Shown here piece after piece: positions 8,294 through 16,128 of a DNA stretch of 47,475 nucleotides. The DNA comes from an uncultured bacterium (GTDB lineage: Bacteria; Planctomycetota; GCA-002687715). The stretch lies in assembly GCA_902826835.1 (NCBI GenBank), contig CADEGH010000038.1, forward strand, positions 1 to 47,475, given 5' to 3'. Position 1 is the first letter of the stretch; each line of letters starts with the position of its first letter. The notes under the pieces were generated by a model that was not told the DNA's origin, ran no database searches, and saw only the letters and a list, made by a program, of their open reading frames with translations. A program made the position numbers and the translations under genes.

Positions 8294-8899
8294 ATGTCGC
8301 GCAAGCGTCCGTTGCTCTATGACGTGTTTGCTCCGGGGGCGGGCGAGGCTCGCACTCGTCGGCGGAGCGGGGTCGCCGTGGATGCGGTGGAGATTCGCCT
8401 CTCGCCGGGGCTCGCGCTCGGGTTTTTGGTGCTCGCCGTGGTGGCCTGCGTCGGGTGCTATTTCTTCGGGCGGGCGCGCGCGAATCGAACCGAGAACCCC
8501 TCGAGCCTCTCGGTCACGGCGCGCACCGACGGAAACCAGGTAGGGAGCGTGGAGACCGGGCCGGAAGTCCCCGCCGAAGCCAAGTTCTGGGCGGTTCGGG
8601 TCTTCACGTTTTCTGTGCCCGCAGACAAAGGGGTGGATGGGGTCTCGGAGCAGGCTCTGAAAATGGCCGAATTCCTGACCGACGCGAAGTTTGCCGACGT
8701 CCTTCCCCTTCACTACGAGGGGGCCCGAAAGAAGGACGGATCAGGATTCAAGGACGGCCAGGTGGTCATCTACGTCGGCCGAGCTAAGACACAGGGCGAA
8801 CTGTCCGATCTCTTGACGAGGTTGAAGCGCCTCGAGTACCAGGGCAGTCGAGCCTTTTCCGATGCGGTCGTTACCCAGGTCAACCTGGGCGGCCGCTGA
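8294..8899 (+). CDS. Single-pass membrane protein, possible SPOR-like C-terminal domain
   Basis: 201 aa. The ATG at 8294 has GGGGAG about 8 nt upstream, better placed than the in-frame start at 8285. A basic cytoplasmic N-terminus of about 40 residues precedes one transmembrane helix (about 45-65, LALGFLVLAVVACVGCYFF), then a linker and a globular domain of about 100 residues. That domain's alpha/beta pattern (FWAVRVFTFS at its start, QVVIYVGRAKTQGELSDLL later) resembles a peptidoglycan-binding SPOR domain, but I cannot confirm this. It lies 16 nt upstream of the PVC signature gene and is probably cotranscribed with it. Confidence 0.65.
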   Translation: MSRKRPLLYDVFAPGAGEARTRRRSGVAVDAVEIRLSPGLALGFLVLAVVACVGCYFFGRARANRTENPSSLSVTARTDGNQVGSVETGPEVPAEAKFWAVRVFTFSVPADKGVDGVSEQALKMAEFLTDAKFADVLPLHYEGARKKDGSGFKDGQVVIYVGRAKTQGELSDLLTRLKRLEYQGSRAFSDAVVTQVNLGGR

Positions 8900-8915
8900 G
8901 TATTGGAGTGGTGCG

Positions 8916-9203
8916 ATGTCCGTTCACAAGAGCTTGCGCCCGAGCAGTGGCGCCCTTTCCAATCGCAGCGTTCTCTCCCGCACGGAGCGGGTGGCCATCC
9001 TGAAGAAGGATGGTCGTCTGAAGGAGGGCGGATCGGTACTCGGCCTCCCGAAGGTTCGCGTCGAAAAAGCCGCCAAGAAGGGCAAGACTGCCAAGGCTGC
9101 CGACGAGGGTGATGCCGCCAAGGGCGCGGCCAAGCCTGCCGCCGGAGCCGCCGCCGCCAAGCCGGCAGCAAAACCGGCCGCCAAGCCCGCTGCCAAGAAG
9201 TGA
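8916..9203 (+). CDS. PVC signature small basic protein with Ala/Lys/Pro-rich tail
   Basis: 95 aa, ATG with GGAG 7 nt upstream. Residues 1-49 (MSVHKSLRPSSG..., RTERVAILKKDGRLKEGG, SVLGLPKVRV) match the small basic protein family (TIGR04137) described as a signature of the Planctomycetes-Verrucomicrobia-Chlamydiae superphylum, with a proposed link to ribosomal proteins. Family members are usually about 50-80 residues. Here a tail of about 45 residues follows, rich in Lys, Ala and Pro with repeated AAKP units, resembling histone H1-type tails that contact nucleic acid. The exact molecular role of the family is not established. A terminator follows. Confidence 0.88.
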   Translation: MSVHKSLRPSSGALSNRSVLSRTERVAILKKDGRLKEGGSVLGLPKVRVEKAAKKGKTAKAADEGDAAKGAAKPAAGAAAAKPAAKPAAKPAAKK

Positions 9204-9271
9204 TTCCGGGGTTGCGGGCGCCGCGAGTCTGACTTCGCGCTGCCGGTTTCTCCAGATTTAGTCCCTGCCCT

Positions 9272-9306
9272 GAGCGGCGGCCCTGCGCCGCCGCTCGTGC
9301 TGTTTT
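9272..9306 (+). terminator. Rho-independent terminator after the small basic protein gene
   Basis: A perfect 9-bp stem GAGCGGCGG/CCGCCGCTC (9272-9280 and 9288-9296) with a 7-nt loop is followed by a short T-rich stretch ending in TTTT at 9306. It separates the 8294-9203 unit from queE. Confidence 0.6.
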
Positions 9307-9402
9307 CACGCGGGTATTGGGGCAGCCACGGCAGGCGCCGGTCGCCTCGTCCGACCGTTCCGGGCTCCCGCCGACTTGCCTCATTCCATCACGAATCGGA
9401 TC

Positions 9403-10191
9403 ATGGTCCAAGACCGAGAGAGGCTCTCCCTTTGCCGCGCTGAGCAGGCCGCCGACCTGGTCGAGGTGTTCTCCTCCATCCAGGGGGAGGGCCCGCGGGT
9501 CGGGGAGCGGCACCTCTTCGTGCGCACCGCCCACTGCGACATGCAGTGTGCGTACTGCGACACTCCTCTCTGCCACGTTTCGCCGCCGGAGGCGCGGATC
9601 GAACTCCACGCCGGAAGGCGGGACGAGGTCCGCTGGCCGAATCCGGTGCCACTGACGAGGCTTTTGGACCACGTGGTGCGGATGCTGCGCGAAGTTCCTC
9701 ACCGCGCCGTTTCCTTCACGGGGGGTGAACCGCTGCTTCAGCCCTGGGTGATCGAGGCCTTGGCTCCGGGGATACGAGCGGAAGGGGTGGCCACCCTGCT
9801 CGAGACCGACGGAAATTTGCCGGATGCGCTGGCCGCAGTGCTCGACGCGATCGACATTGTGAGCATGGACTGGAAACTGCCGTCTGCCACCAAGGAACCG
9901 GCGCGCTACGCCGAGCACGAGCAGTTCGCCCGGCTCTCGCGGTCGCGCGAGTTCTACGTCAAGGCCGTGTTCGTCGAGGACACGCCGGACGAGGAACTCT
10001 TGGAGGCAGCGACGCGGTTGGCTCGGATTGACCCGGCCATTCTTCTGATCCTCCAGCCTTGCACCCCCCTCGGCCCATTCAAACGGCCGGTCCCTTCCGG
10101 GCGGGTGGCCGAACTTTTCGATCGGGTGAGTCGGATTCTCCCCCGCACCCGAGTGCTTCCCCAAGTCCATCGGATGCTCCACGTCCCATGA
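9403..10191 (+). CDS. queE: 7-carboxy-7-deazaguanine synthase QueE
   Basis: Radical SAM enzyme that contracts 6-carboxytetrahydropterin to 7-carboxy-7-deazaguanine, on the route to queuosine and other 7-deazaguanines. 262 aa from ATG 9403; an in-frame TTG at 9376 is an alternative, and neither has a clear ribosome site. The N-terminal SIQGEGPRVGERHLFVR stretch is typical, and the cluster cysteines Cys45, Cys49 and Cys52 have CX3CX2C spacing (CDMQCAYCDT). FTGGEPLLQP is the SAM-contacting GGE motif. Its stop overlaps der by 4 nt. No queC, queD or queF is in the window. Confidence 0.92.
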   Translation: MVQDRERLSLCRAEQAADLVEVFSSIQGEGPRVGERHLFVRTAHCDMQCAYCDTPLCHVSPPEARIELHAGRRDEVRWPNPVPLTRLLDHVVRMLREVPHRAVSFTGGEPLLQPWVIEALAPGIRAEGVATLLETDGNLPDALAAVLDAIDIVSMDWKLPSATKEPARYAEHEQFARLSRSREFYVKAVFVEDTPDEELLEAATRLARIDPAILLILQPCTPLGPFKRPVPSGRVAELFDRVSRILPRTRVLPQVHRMLHVP

Positions 10192-11531
10192 GCCTTCCCC
10201 AAGTCGCCATCGTGGGGCGCCCCAATGTGGGGAAGTCCTCTCTCCTCAATGCTCTCGTCGGACGCCGGGTCTCGATCGTGCACGATCGCCCGGGCGTGAC
10301 TCGGGACCGTGTCGCGGTCGAGATGGCCCACGAGGGCCGAGTCTTCAGCCTGGTCGATATGGGAGGGATCGGGATCGTCGACGACCAAAATCTCGATGCC
10401 CACGTCGAACAGCAGATCAACTCGGCGCTGGCCGGGGCCGACGTGATGGTGTTTGTCGTCGACGTGCGGGCTGGTCTCATGCCTTTGGACGAGCAGATTG
10501 CCAGCGCGCTGCGCAAAACCGGTCGGCCCACGGTGCTCTTGGCCAACAAGGTCGACGGGGAGCGGCACAGCCTGATGGTCGAGGAGTTCTCCCGCTTGGG
10601 CCTGGGGCGCGCCCTCGAGGTCTCGGCGGTCCAATGCCTGGGTCTGACCGACCTCTTGTCAGCCGTGGTGGCAGGCCTGCCGGAGCCACGAGGCGAAGAG
10701 AAACTTTCCGAAGAGGGTGAGACCCGCATCGCCCTTCTCGGCCAGAGGAATGCCGGCAAGAGCTCGATCCTCAACGCGCTCGCCGGGGAGGAGAGGGTCA
10801 TCGTCTCGGAGATCCCGGGCACCACCCGGGATGCCGTCGACGTGAAAGTGAGCTACGGCGAGCGCAGCTTCACGGTCATCGACACCGCCGGCATGCGGAA
10901 ATCGAGCCGGCTCCAAGATTCGGTCGAGTTCTACAGCCAGCAGCGCTCCCTATCCGCTATCACGCGCGCCGACGTGGCCTTGCACGTGATCGACGCCACC
11001 AAGGAAATCTCCCAAGTCGACAAGAAGCTCGCGGAGGAGATCGTCAACGCGTGGAAACCCTGTGTCATCGTCGTCAACAAATGGGACTTGGCGGCGGCGA
11101 TCGATCCCGACACCTACATCAAGTACCTGGGTACACGCCTGCCGCAGCTCCATTACGCCCCGGTCATCTTCGTGAGTGCGACGGAGCGCATTCGCCTGAA
11201 GCAGATGGTCGATCTCGCCTTCGACCTCCATGACCAGTCCAAACACCGGGTCTCCACGAGCGAGATCAATCGCATCGTCGAAGAATCGGAGCAAATGCGG
11301 GGACCGCGGGTTGGCCGAGGCAAGTTCCCGAAGATCTTCTTCGCTACCCAGGTCGGGACCACTCCGCCGTGGATCGTGCTCTTCGTGAACGACCCCACCC
11401 TGTTCCCGGACGACTTCCGCCGCTTTCTTGAGAATCGCCTGCGCCAGGCGCTTCCGTTCAAGGAGATCCCGATCCGCATTTCCTTCCGGGCGCGGCGGTC
11501 CATCTTTGATCGGGGTGAGGGGTCGGGCTGA
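10188..11531 (+). CDS. der: Ribosome biogenesis GTPase Der (EngA)
   Basis: Essential tandem GTPase for 50S subunit maturation. 447 aa from the ATG overlapping the queE stop (ATGA). The first G domain starts GRPNVGKSSLLNAL near residue 9 with NKVD as its G4 motif. The second starts GQRNAGKSSILNAL near residue 184, with IPGTTRD, DTAGM and NKWD. The C-terminal KH-like domain (about 350-447) is intact. It ends 2 nt from the convergent PHP gene, leaving no room for a conventional terminator. Confidence 0.97.
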   Translation: MSLPQVAIVGRPNVGKSSLLNALVGRRVSIVHDRPGVTRDRVAVEMAHEGRVFSLVDMGGIGIVDDQNLDAHVEQQINSALAGADVMVFVVDVRAGLMPLDEQIASALRKTGRPTVLLANKVDGERHSLMVEEFSRLGLGRALEVSAVQCLGLTDLLSAVVAGLPEPRGEEKLSEEGETRIALLGQRNAGKSSILNALAGEERVIVSEIPGTTRDAVDVKVSYGERSFTVIDTAGMRKSSRLQDSVEFYSQQRSLSAITRADVALHVIDATKEISQVDKKLAEEIVNAWKPCVIVVNKWDLAAAIDPDTYIKYLGTRLPQLHYAPVIFVSATERIRLKQMVDLAFDLHDQSKHRVSTSEINRIVEESEQMRGPRVGRGKFPKIFFATQVGTTPPWIVLFVNDPTLFPDDFRRFLENRLRQALPFKEIPIRISFRARRSIFDRGEGSG

Positions 11532-11533
11532 AG

Positions 11534-12286
11534 TCAGTCCGTGCGGCGGTGCCCGGGGGGGGAGGGAGACTTCCCCGCGGTCGCGAAGGTGCGCCTCAGG
11601 AACCGGGCCGCCTCCCAGTAGCCGAGGGGGCGGGACTCGGGAGCCAGCCGCTTCGCCCGCACCGCCGCCGCGACCGAGTGGGCGGTGGGTTCGGCGGTCA
11701 CCGTGGTGAAACTCGTGCCCATGTGATCCAAGACGTGGGTGTCGCTGGTGGCAAACAGGGGTAGGCCGGTCTGGAGTGCCACCTCGCGGGTGCGCTGGTT
11801 GAAGTCGATGCCCCGCACGTGGAAATGCGAGAGTTCGAGGGCATCCCAGAATTCGGCATGTTCGACGAGCAGATCCCCGAAGTGGGTGGGTCCAGGGAAG
11901 AACGGGTGAGCGGGGATGATGAGGGTCTCCGGACGTCGGATGGCGGCCAAATCCGGGAACTGACGGATCTTTTTGGGATCGACGTCTTCGGCGGGGTTGA
12001 TGCAGAGGACGTGCCTACCCTTGATGGTCAGCTCCACGCCGTCGAGGAGCAGGATTCCCCGCTCCGCGGCGAAGTCGCGGGCGTCGGGGCGACGGCTCAC
12101 CCCCAGGTGGTTGGTGACCGCGATCACGTCGAAGTCGAGTTCGTGGGCTCTCTGGATGAGGGCAAAAACATCGTGGGGGATGCGGTCGAAACGATCGTCC
12201 GAGGTGTGCAGGTGGAAGTCGCACCGCAGCTCGCGGGTGGCCGGCGGGCACTTTCGGTTCGGGGCTTCTGGTTCGGCGATCGGCAT
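11534..12286 (-). CDS. PHP-domain metal-dependent phosphoesterase
   Basis: 250 aa. Polymerase-and-histidinol-phosphatase fold with a full set of metal ligands: HLH at residues 25 and 27, His in VTNHLGVSR, Glu in DGVELTIKG, His in IPAHPFFPG and the DTH motif in FATSDTHVLDHMG. The N-terminal 20 and C-terminal 20 residues are polar and probably disordered. Related proteins cleave small phosphoesters such as nucleotides; the substrate here cannot be read from sequence. It is divergent from the lipoprotein gene and converges on der. Confidence 0.82.
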   Translation of the reverse strand: MPIAEPEAPNRKCPPATRELRCDFHLHTSDDRFDRIPHDVFALIQRAHELDFDVIAVTNHLGVSRRPDARDFAAERGILLLDGVELTIKGRHVLCINPAEDVDPKKIRQFPDLAAIRRPETLIIPAHPFFPGPTHFGDLLVEHAEFWDALELSHFHVRGIDFNQRTREVALQTGLPLFATSDTHVLDHMGTSFTTVTAEPTAHSVAAAVRAKRLAPESRPLGYWEAARFLRRTFATAGKSPSPPGHRRTD

Positions 12287-12342
12287 GGGGGGTTGTGAAG
12301 CGGGAGGTTCTCCGGTTTGATCGGAAGGAAGGGATAGCCACC

Positions 12343-12831
12343 ATGACCCACGCGGCGCGAATCTGGTCCTTTTGTCTCCTGATCTGCCTGTTTACGGGCT
12401 GCGGATCCAGCCCAAAACCGAAGGAGGAGAAGAGTCCGAGCACCTACCGGCACAGCCGCGAGTACATCCTCGAGGTGATGCAGGAGGTCATGAAGGAGAA
12501 GGGGAAGGTCGACCACGTCGACCAAACCGTCGGAGAAATTCGGTCGGCGTGGGTGGTCCAGCTCTCGCCGCAAGCGAGCTCGATGACCACGTTTGGTCGG
12601 CGCACGCGGGTCTCGGGCTTTGTCGAAGCGGCCCCGGACGGCGGATTCCTACTCCGAGCGACCGAGGAGACGGAACGGAACACCAACTACTTGGCGCCCC
12701 AAGACGAGAGCGCGGCGGAGTGGTCGCCGATGGAGAACGAGGGGGTGCAGGCGGCCAACTTCCTCCAGCGTGTGCACTACCGATTGAACCCGCGCGAGAC
12801 GTGGCGTCTGGGCACGGAAGAGGTCCGCTGA
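12343..12831 (+). CDS. Small lipoprotein of unknown function
   Basis: 162 aa from ATG 12343, preceded by a GGAAGGAAGGG stretch; the in-frame start at 12295 would bury the signal peptide. Residues 4-20 are hydrophobic and end in a lipobox (LFTGC) with Cys at about residue 20, so it is probably lipidated. The mature part is polar and charged, with Lys/Glu-rich stretches and a likely beta-rich centre (SGFVEAAPDGGFLLRATEE). No known domain recognised. Confidence 0.72.
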   Translation: MTHAARIWSFCLLICLFTGCGSSPKPKEEKSPSTYRHSREYILEVMQEVMKEKGKVDHVDQTVGEIRSAWVVQLSPQASSMTTFGRRTRVSGFVEAAPDGGFLLRATEETERNTNYLAPQDESAAEWSPMENEGVQAANFLQRVHYRLNPRETWRLGTEEVR

Positions 12832-12918
12832 GCAATCTCGGAACAGATCCTTGACGCTTTGTTGTTGCATCTTTCCGACTTCGCCATTATTTTCTCCAGC
12901 GAGTTCCTTACGGAGCTC

Positions 12919-12940
12919 GAAAAGGTTACGGGACCTTTTC
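12919..12940 (+). promoter_or_regulatory. Leader hairpin upstream of the 30-residue basic peptide gene
   Basis: A perfect 8-bp inverted repeat GAAAAGGT/ACCTTTTC encloses a 6-nt loop (TACGGG) and ends 34 nt before the TTG start at 12975. The surrounding 12832-12974 region is unusually AT-rich for this window. A weak promoter match (TTGCAT, 17 nt, TATTTT) lies just upstream. The hairpin could modulate the message. Confidence 0.4.
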
Positions 12941-12974
12941 ATCACTGGTACCTCAATTTTTTGGAGGTAGGGAC

Positions 12975-13067
12975 TTGGCTAAGACAGCACGCAAGAAGGC
13001 CGCCAAGCGCGGCGCGAAGAAGGCCGCGAAGAAGACCACGAAGCGCAAGGCAACGAAGCGCAAGTAG
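12975..13067 (+). CDS. 30-residue Lys/Arg/Ala/Thr-rich basic peptide
   Basis: A short gene starting TTG at 12975 with a near-perfect GGAGG 7 nt upstream and ending TAG at 13067. The product begins MAKTARKKAAKRGAKKAAKK and ends TTKRKATKRK; only Met, Ala, Lys, Thr, Arg and Gly occur, and over half the residues are basic. It resembles the C-terminal tail of histone H1-like Hc1/Hc2 proteins but has no globular part. A strong terminator follows 20 nt downstream and a leader hairpin precedes it, so it looks like a separate, well-expressed unit. Nucleic-acid binding is inference from composition. Confidence 0.78.
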   Translation: MAKTARKKAAKRGAKKAAKKTTKRKATKRK

Positions 13068-13087
13068 TCCACGCGGTCGAGAAATAG

Positions 13088-13124
13088 GCCGGGCCGGCTC
13101 TTCGGAGTCGGCCCGGCTTTTTTT
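13088..13124 (+). terminator. Strong terminator with UUCG tetraloop
   Basis: A 13-bp stem (13088-13100 with 13105-13117, one G-T wobble) is capped by the extra-stable C(UUCG)G tetraloop and followed directly by seven T. It ends the transcript of the 30-residue peptide. A weaker hairpin with a second T tract follows at about 13135-13162. Confidence 0.88.
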
Positions 13125-13205
13125 GTAGAACCGCGAAAAGCCCTGGATTTTCAGGCGTTTTTTTGGCTACTCTGAGAGCGCCCCCTCGCGCTTTCGGAGA
13201 CTCTC

Positions 13206-14510
13206 ATGCGTGGCGCTCGCGAGTTGTTTTGCATCGCCCTGGCTCTCGCTTCGACCATTGGTTCGGGCACGGCTCAGATCCCGACCGACGATCCGAAGGC
13301 GGCTCAGGCGAAGTGGTACGAACGTGTTCGCGAGCGCCCCGATCTCGTCGCGGGAGCCTTCGAAGTGCTCCGGTTTCCGACCGGCTACACCGTGCCGCCA
13401 CCCTTCGAACGGGACCCGCTGAAGCGCAAACTTCTCCTCGATCCGAATTTTTTTTGTAGCCGGTGCGCCAAGGAAGGACGGATGGCCGCGAAGCCGGGGG
13501 CCTTCGTCGATCGGCTCATGGACCGGGGGGCGGAACCCCTCTGGGCCTCCATCCAAGACCTCTGCAAGGACCAGGCGGTCTACCTCGAGGATGCGAACTT
13601 CAAACTCGTAGCGAGCCTGACCGAGGTGAACCTCCGACTGTTCGTGAACCCGTTCCTGAAGGAGGAACTGGCGGAGCTCTCCCGGGTCTTTCCGGAGGTG
13701 AACGACAAGACCGCCGGACTGAACGGGCACCAGCGCGCCCACCACTATCTGAATCGGATGAACCGGCTGCTCCGCGACTTCTACTGGATCAGCGGGGTGG
13801 ACCAGCCCATGCTCAAGCGGCAGTACGGGCATTTGGGTCCTATCCACGGGATGAGGGGGAAACACGAGGTCTACCTCTTTCGCCGGGATCGTGACTACGA
13901 GCGGTTCACCCTGGACACGATCGGCCGCAAGGCCCCGTTCGGACAGGTGTGGCACCTCTTTCACGACGGCAGCCTCGTGCTCCAGACCTTCGAAGGCAAT
14001 CTCACGGACCCCCACTTCCAAAGCCGGGTCTTCCATCTCCTCGGGCACAACCTGATCGACGGCTTCCTGGCCTACACCTTCAAACTCCCGGCCTGGTTCC
14101 AGACGGGAATGGGGGCCTGGTTCGAACGGCGCGAGAGCATCCAAAGCAACACCTTCTGTTACTCGGAAGGGGTCGTGCCGGACGTCTTCAACGACCACAA
14201 GTGGCTACCGAAGATCAGGAAGCGGGTCGCAACCGGGGACCTCGAGGCCTTTGCCGAAGTCATGAACCGGAACGAGTACGGCCAGTCGAAGGTGGGGGAG
14301 ACCCTGATTCACTACTCGTGGGTCTGCTACCTCTGGCGGCTCGGGCCCGAAAAGATGCCTAAGTTCCTGCAAATTCTGAAGTCGAAGCAGCCGACGCAAT
14401 CGCTGTACGAGATCCAAGTGAAGGCCTTCAAAGAAGCGTACGGCATCACCCCGCTTCAATTCGAAACCGCCTGGAAGGCCTGGGTGCTCGAGATCTACCC
14501 GGAGGTCTGA
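13206..14510 (+). CDS. Secreted peptidase-MA-like protein with degenerate active site
   Basis: 434 aa, ATG with GGAG 6 nt upstream, signal peptide at about 1-23 ending near GTAQ. Residues about 265-310 follow the layout of gluzincin peptidases (HExxH, then PAWxxEGxAxxF). The zinc motif reads HLLGH (His277, His281), with Leu in place of the catalytic Glu, and the third-ligand segment reads PAWFQTGMGAWF, with Thr in place of Glu. The frame is intact and full length. The fold is therefore probably kept while hydrolysis is lost. It converges on the HEAT-VWA gene. A non-enzymatic binding role is inference. Confidence 0.7.
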   Translation: MRGARELFCIALALASTIGSGTAQIPTDDPKAAQAKWYERVRERPDLVAGAFEVLRFPTGYTVPPPFERDPLKRKLLLDPNFFCSRCAKEGRMAAKPGAFVDRLMDRGAEPLWASIQDLCKDQAVYLEDANFKLVASLTEVNLRLFVNPFLKEELAELSRVFPEVNDKTAGLNGHQRAHHYLNRMNRLLRDFYWISGVDQPMLKRQYGHLGPIHGMRGKHEVYLFRRDRDYERFTLDTIGRKAPFGQVWHLFHDGSLVLQTFEGNLTDPHFQSRVFHLLGHNLIDGFLAYTFKLPAWFQTGMGAWFERRESIQSNTFCYSEGVVPDVFNDHKWLPKIRKRVATGDLEAFAEVMNRNEYGQSKVGETLIHYSWVCYLWRLGPEKMPKFLQILKSKQPTQSLYEIQVKAFKEAYGITPLQFETAWKAWVLEIYPEV

Positions 14511-14522
14511 CGCGGTCGCGAC

Positions 14523-16070
14523 TCAGATCCCGATCTTGACGTACTGCCCTTGGGTCACGGTGGCGATGCCGTCCAGGAGCGGCTTGTTCGAGCTCCCAAA
14601 TCCGATGGTGTGGATGACCATCTTCGCCTTCTTGTTCAAGTTTTGGACGTGCCCGATGAGGAGGATGGGCTCGGTGAACTTGCCGGAGGTCGGCATCCCG
14701 TCGGTGAGAAGGAACGCCGTGTCCGCTTCGGTCTTGTAGCTGTTCTTGTCCTGCGTGGCTCCGCCCATGAGGCCGAAGCAAGCTTCGAGGGCGGCGCAGG
14801 TGTCGGTCGTGCCTTGGCCACTTCGGCCTGCGGACTCAAGGGCCGCGGGGGTAAGGCGAGCCAGGTACTTGATGGCCTTCCCCTTGAAGGTGCCGTCGGC
14901 CGGAACCAGGCCCGGCTGCCACAGGTCGACTTTGCCGCTGTACGTGATGATGTTGAACTTCGCGAAGTCCGGGAGTTCCGCCACCAGACTGATCAGCGCC
15001 TCGCGGGCGATGTCAATCTTGACTCGCAGATCGCCGTAACGCGACTTGAACTCCTCCACCGCCTTCTGGTCGGTTTGGTCGAAGGTCACGAGCTCCGCCA
15101 TGCTGGAGGAGACGTCGATGATGAAGAGGAGCTGGCGGGAACGGGTCTTGATGCCGTGGTAGGGCGCGTACTCACCTTTGCCGCCACCCGACGGAGGGTC
15201 GTAGGAACCCCGCTCCTTGATGATCTTGGCCTTGCGAGCGGCGATTTCTTCGGGCGTAGGAATCTTGAACCCGACTTTCACCCGGTCCCACCACTCCTGC
15301 CATTTCTGGCCGTCCGCGGGCCATTCGGTGGCGGTCAGGTCGACGAGGGCGGCGTGGGCGTCGTCGATCAGCCGGCCTTTGGCGGTGAGCAGGACGTCGA
15401 TCAGGGGCTGCACGGCAGCGCGGTCGCGTGACTTGCGGAGCGCCGAGACCGCGGTGGCCTGGACTCTCCAATCGCTGTCCTTCGTGGCCTTGATCGCGCC
15501 CTCGAGCGCGCGGGGACTCGCGAGGACCGTGAACGCGTCCATGACCGCGAGGCGGACCAAGACTTCTTTGTCGCCGAGCAACTGCAAGAGGGCGCCGACC
15601 GACTTGCCCTCTTCGTCCGGATAGTGGGCGAGTAGTTGAGCCGCGGCCCGACGGATCTCCCACTCCTGCGAGCCCACGAGTTCGAGAGCGATCGTCTCGG
15701 CCGCCTTGGGACGGCTCTGTTCAAAGGCCTCGAGGATTTGCAGGCGTTCCGCCCGATTGCGTCCGTACCAGGCCCGCCGGATCAGCTCCTGCATCCCCTG
15801 GTCGTTTTTTTGGGTCGCGAGGGCGACGACCGCCGCCTTGCGCACCGAGGCGTCCCGATCCTTCAGCACGTCGAGCAGACGCGCGGTGACGAGGTGGTGA
15901 TCGACTCCGATCAACCCTTCCACGGCCACCCGTCGCACGTGCACGTTCTTCTCTTTGTAGTAACCCTCGAACTCCTTCAGAGCCGCCTCGGCCTTCGCCT
16001 TCTCGGGATTCTGAGCCGAAATCGCGGGCCCAAGACAGGCCAGGAGCACCAGCACCCAGATGCGCCTCAT
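14523..16070 (-). CDS. Secreted HEAT-repeat and VWA-domain protein
   Basis: 515 aa with a signal peptide (residues 1-20, cleavage near ISAQ). Residues about 40-235 are HEAT-like helical repeats (VHVRRVAVEGLIG, ASVRKAAVVALAT, WEIRRAAAQLLA, WRVQATAVSALRK). A linker is followed by a VWA domain from about residue 312 to the C-terminus with a complete MIDAS: DVSSSM (Asp319), the Thr in GTTDTCAAL and the Asp in LLTDGMPTSG. Both modules mediate protein contacts, so a periplasmic scaffold is likely. This family is widespread in planctomycetes with no assigned function. Confidence 0.82.
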   Translation of the reverse strand: MRRIWVLVLLACLGPAISAQNPEKAKAEAALKEFEGYYKEKNVHVRRVAVEGLIGVDHHLVTARLLDVLKDRDASVRKAAVVALATQKNDQGMQELIRRAWYGRNRAERLQILEAFEQSRPKAAETIALELVGSQEWEIRRAAAQLLAHYPDEEGKSVGALLQLLGDKEVLVRLAVMDAFTVLASPRALEGAIKATKDSDWRVQATAVSALRKSRDRAAVQPLIDVLLTAKGRLIDDAHAALVDLTATEWPADGQKWQEWWDRVKVGFKIPTPEEIAARKAKIIKERGSYDPPSGGGKGEYAPYHGIKTRSRQLLFIIDVSSSMAELVTFDQTDQKAVEEFKSRYGDLRVKIDIAREALISLVAELPDFAKFNIITYSGKVDLWQPGLVPADGTFKGKAIKYLARLTPAALESAGRSGQGTTDTCAALEACFGLMGGATQDKNSYKTEADTAFLLTDGMPTSGKFTEPILLIGHVQNLNKKAKMVIHTIGFGSSNKPLLDGIATVTQGQYVKIGI

Positions 16071-16128
16071 CGATGATCTCCGGCGGGGGGACTTCGATCG
16101 TAGCGAGTTCTTCGTCTACGCTCTACGC

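Noticed and set aside
9110..9200. Short tandem repeats as a microsatellite or CRISPR-like array
   Set aside because: They are in-frame AAKP codons of the small basic protein tail, with no spacers.
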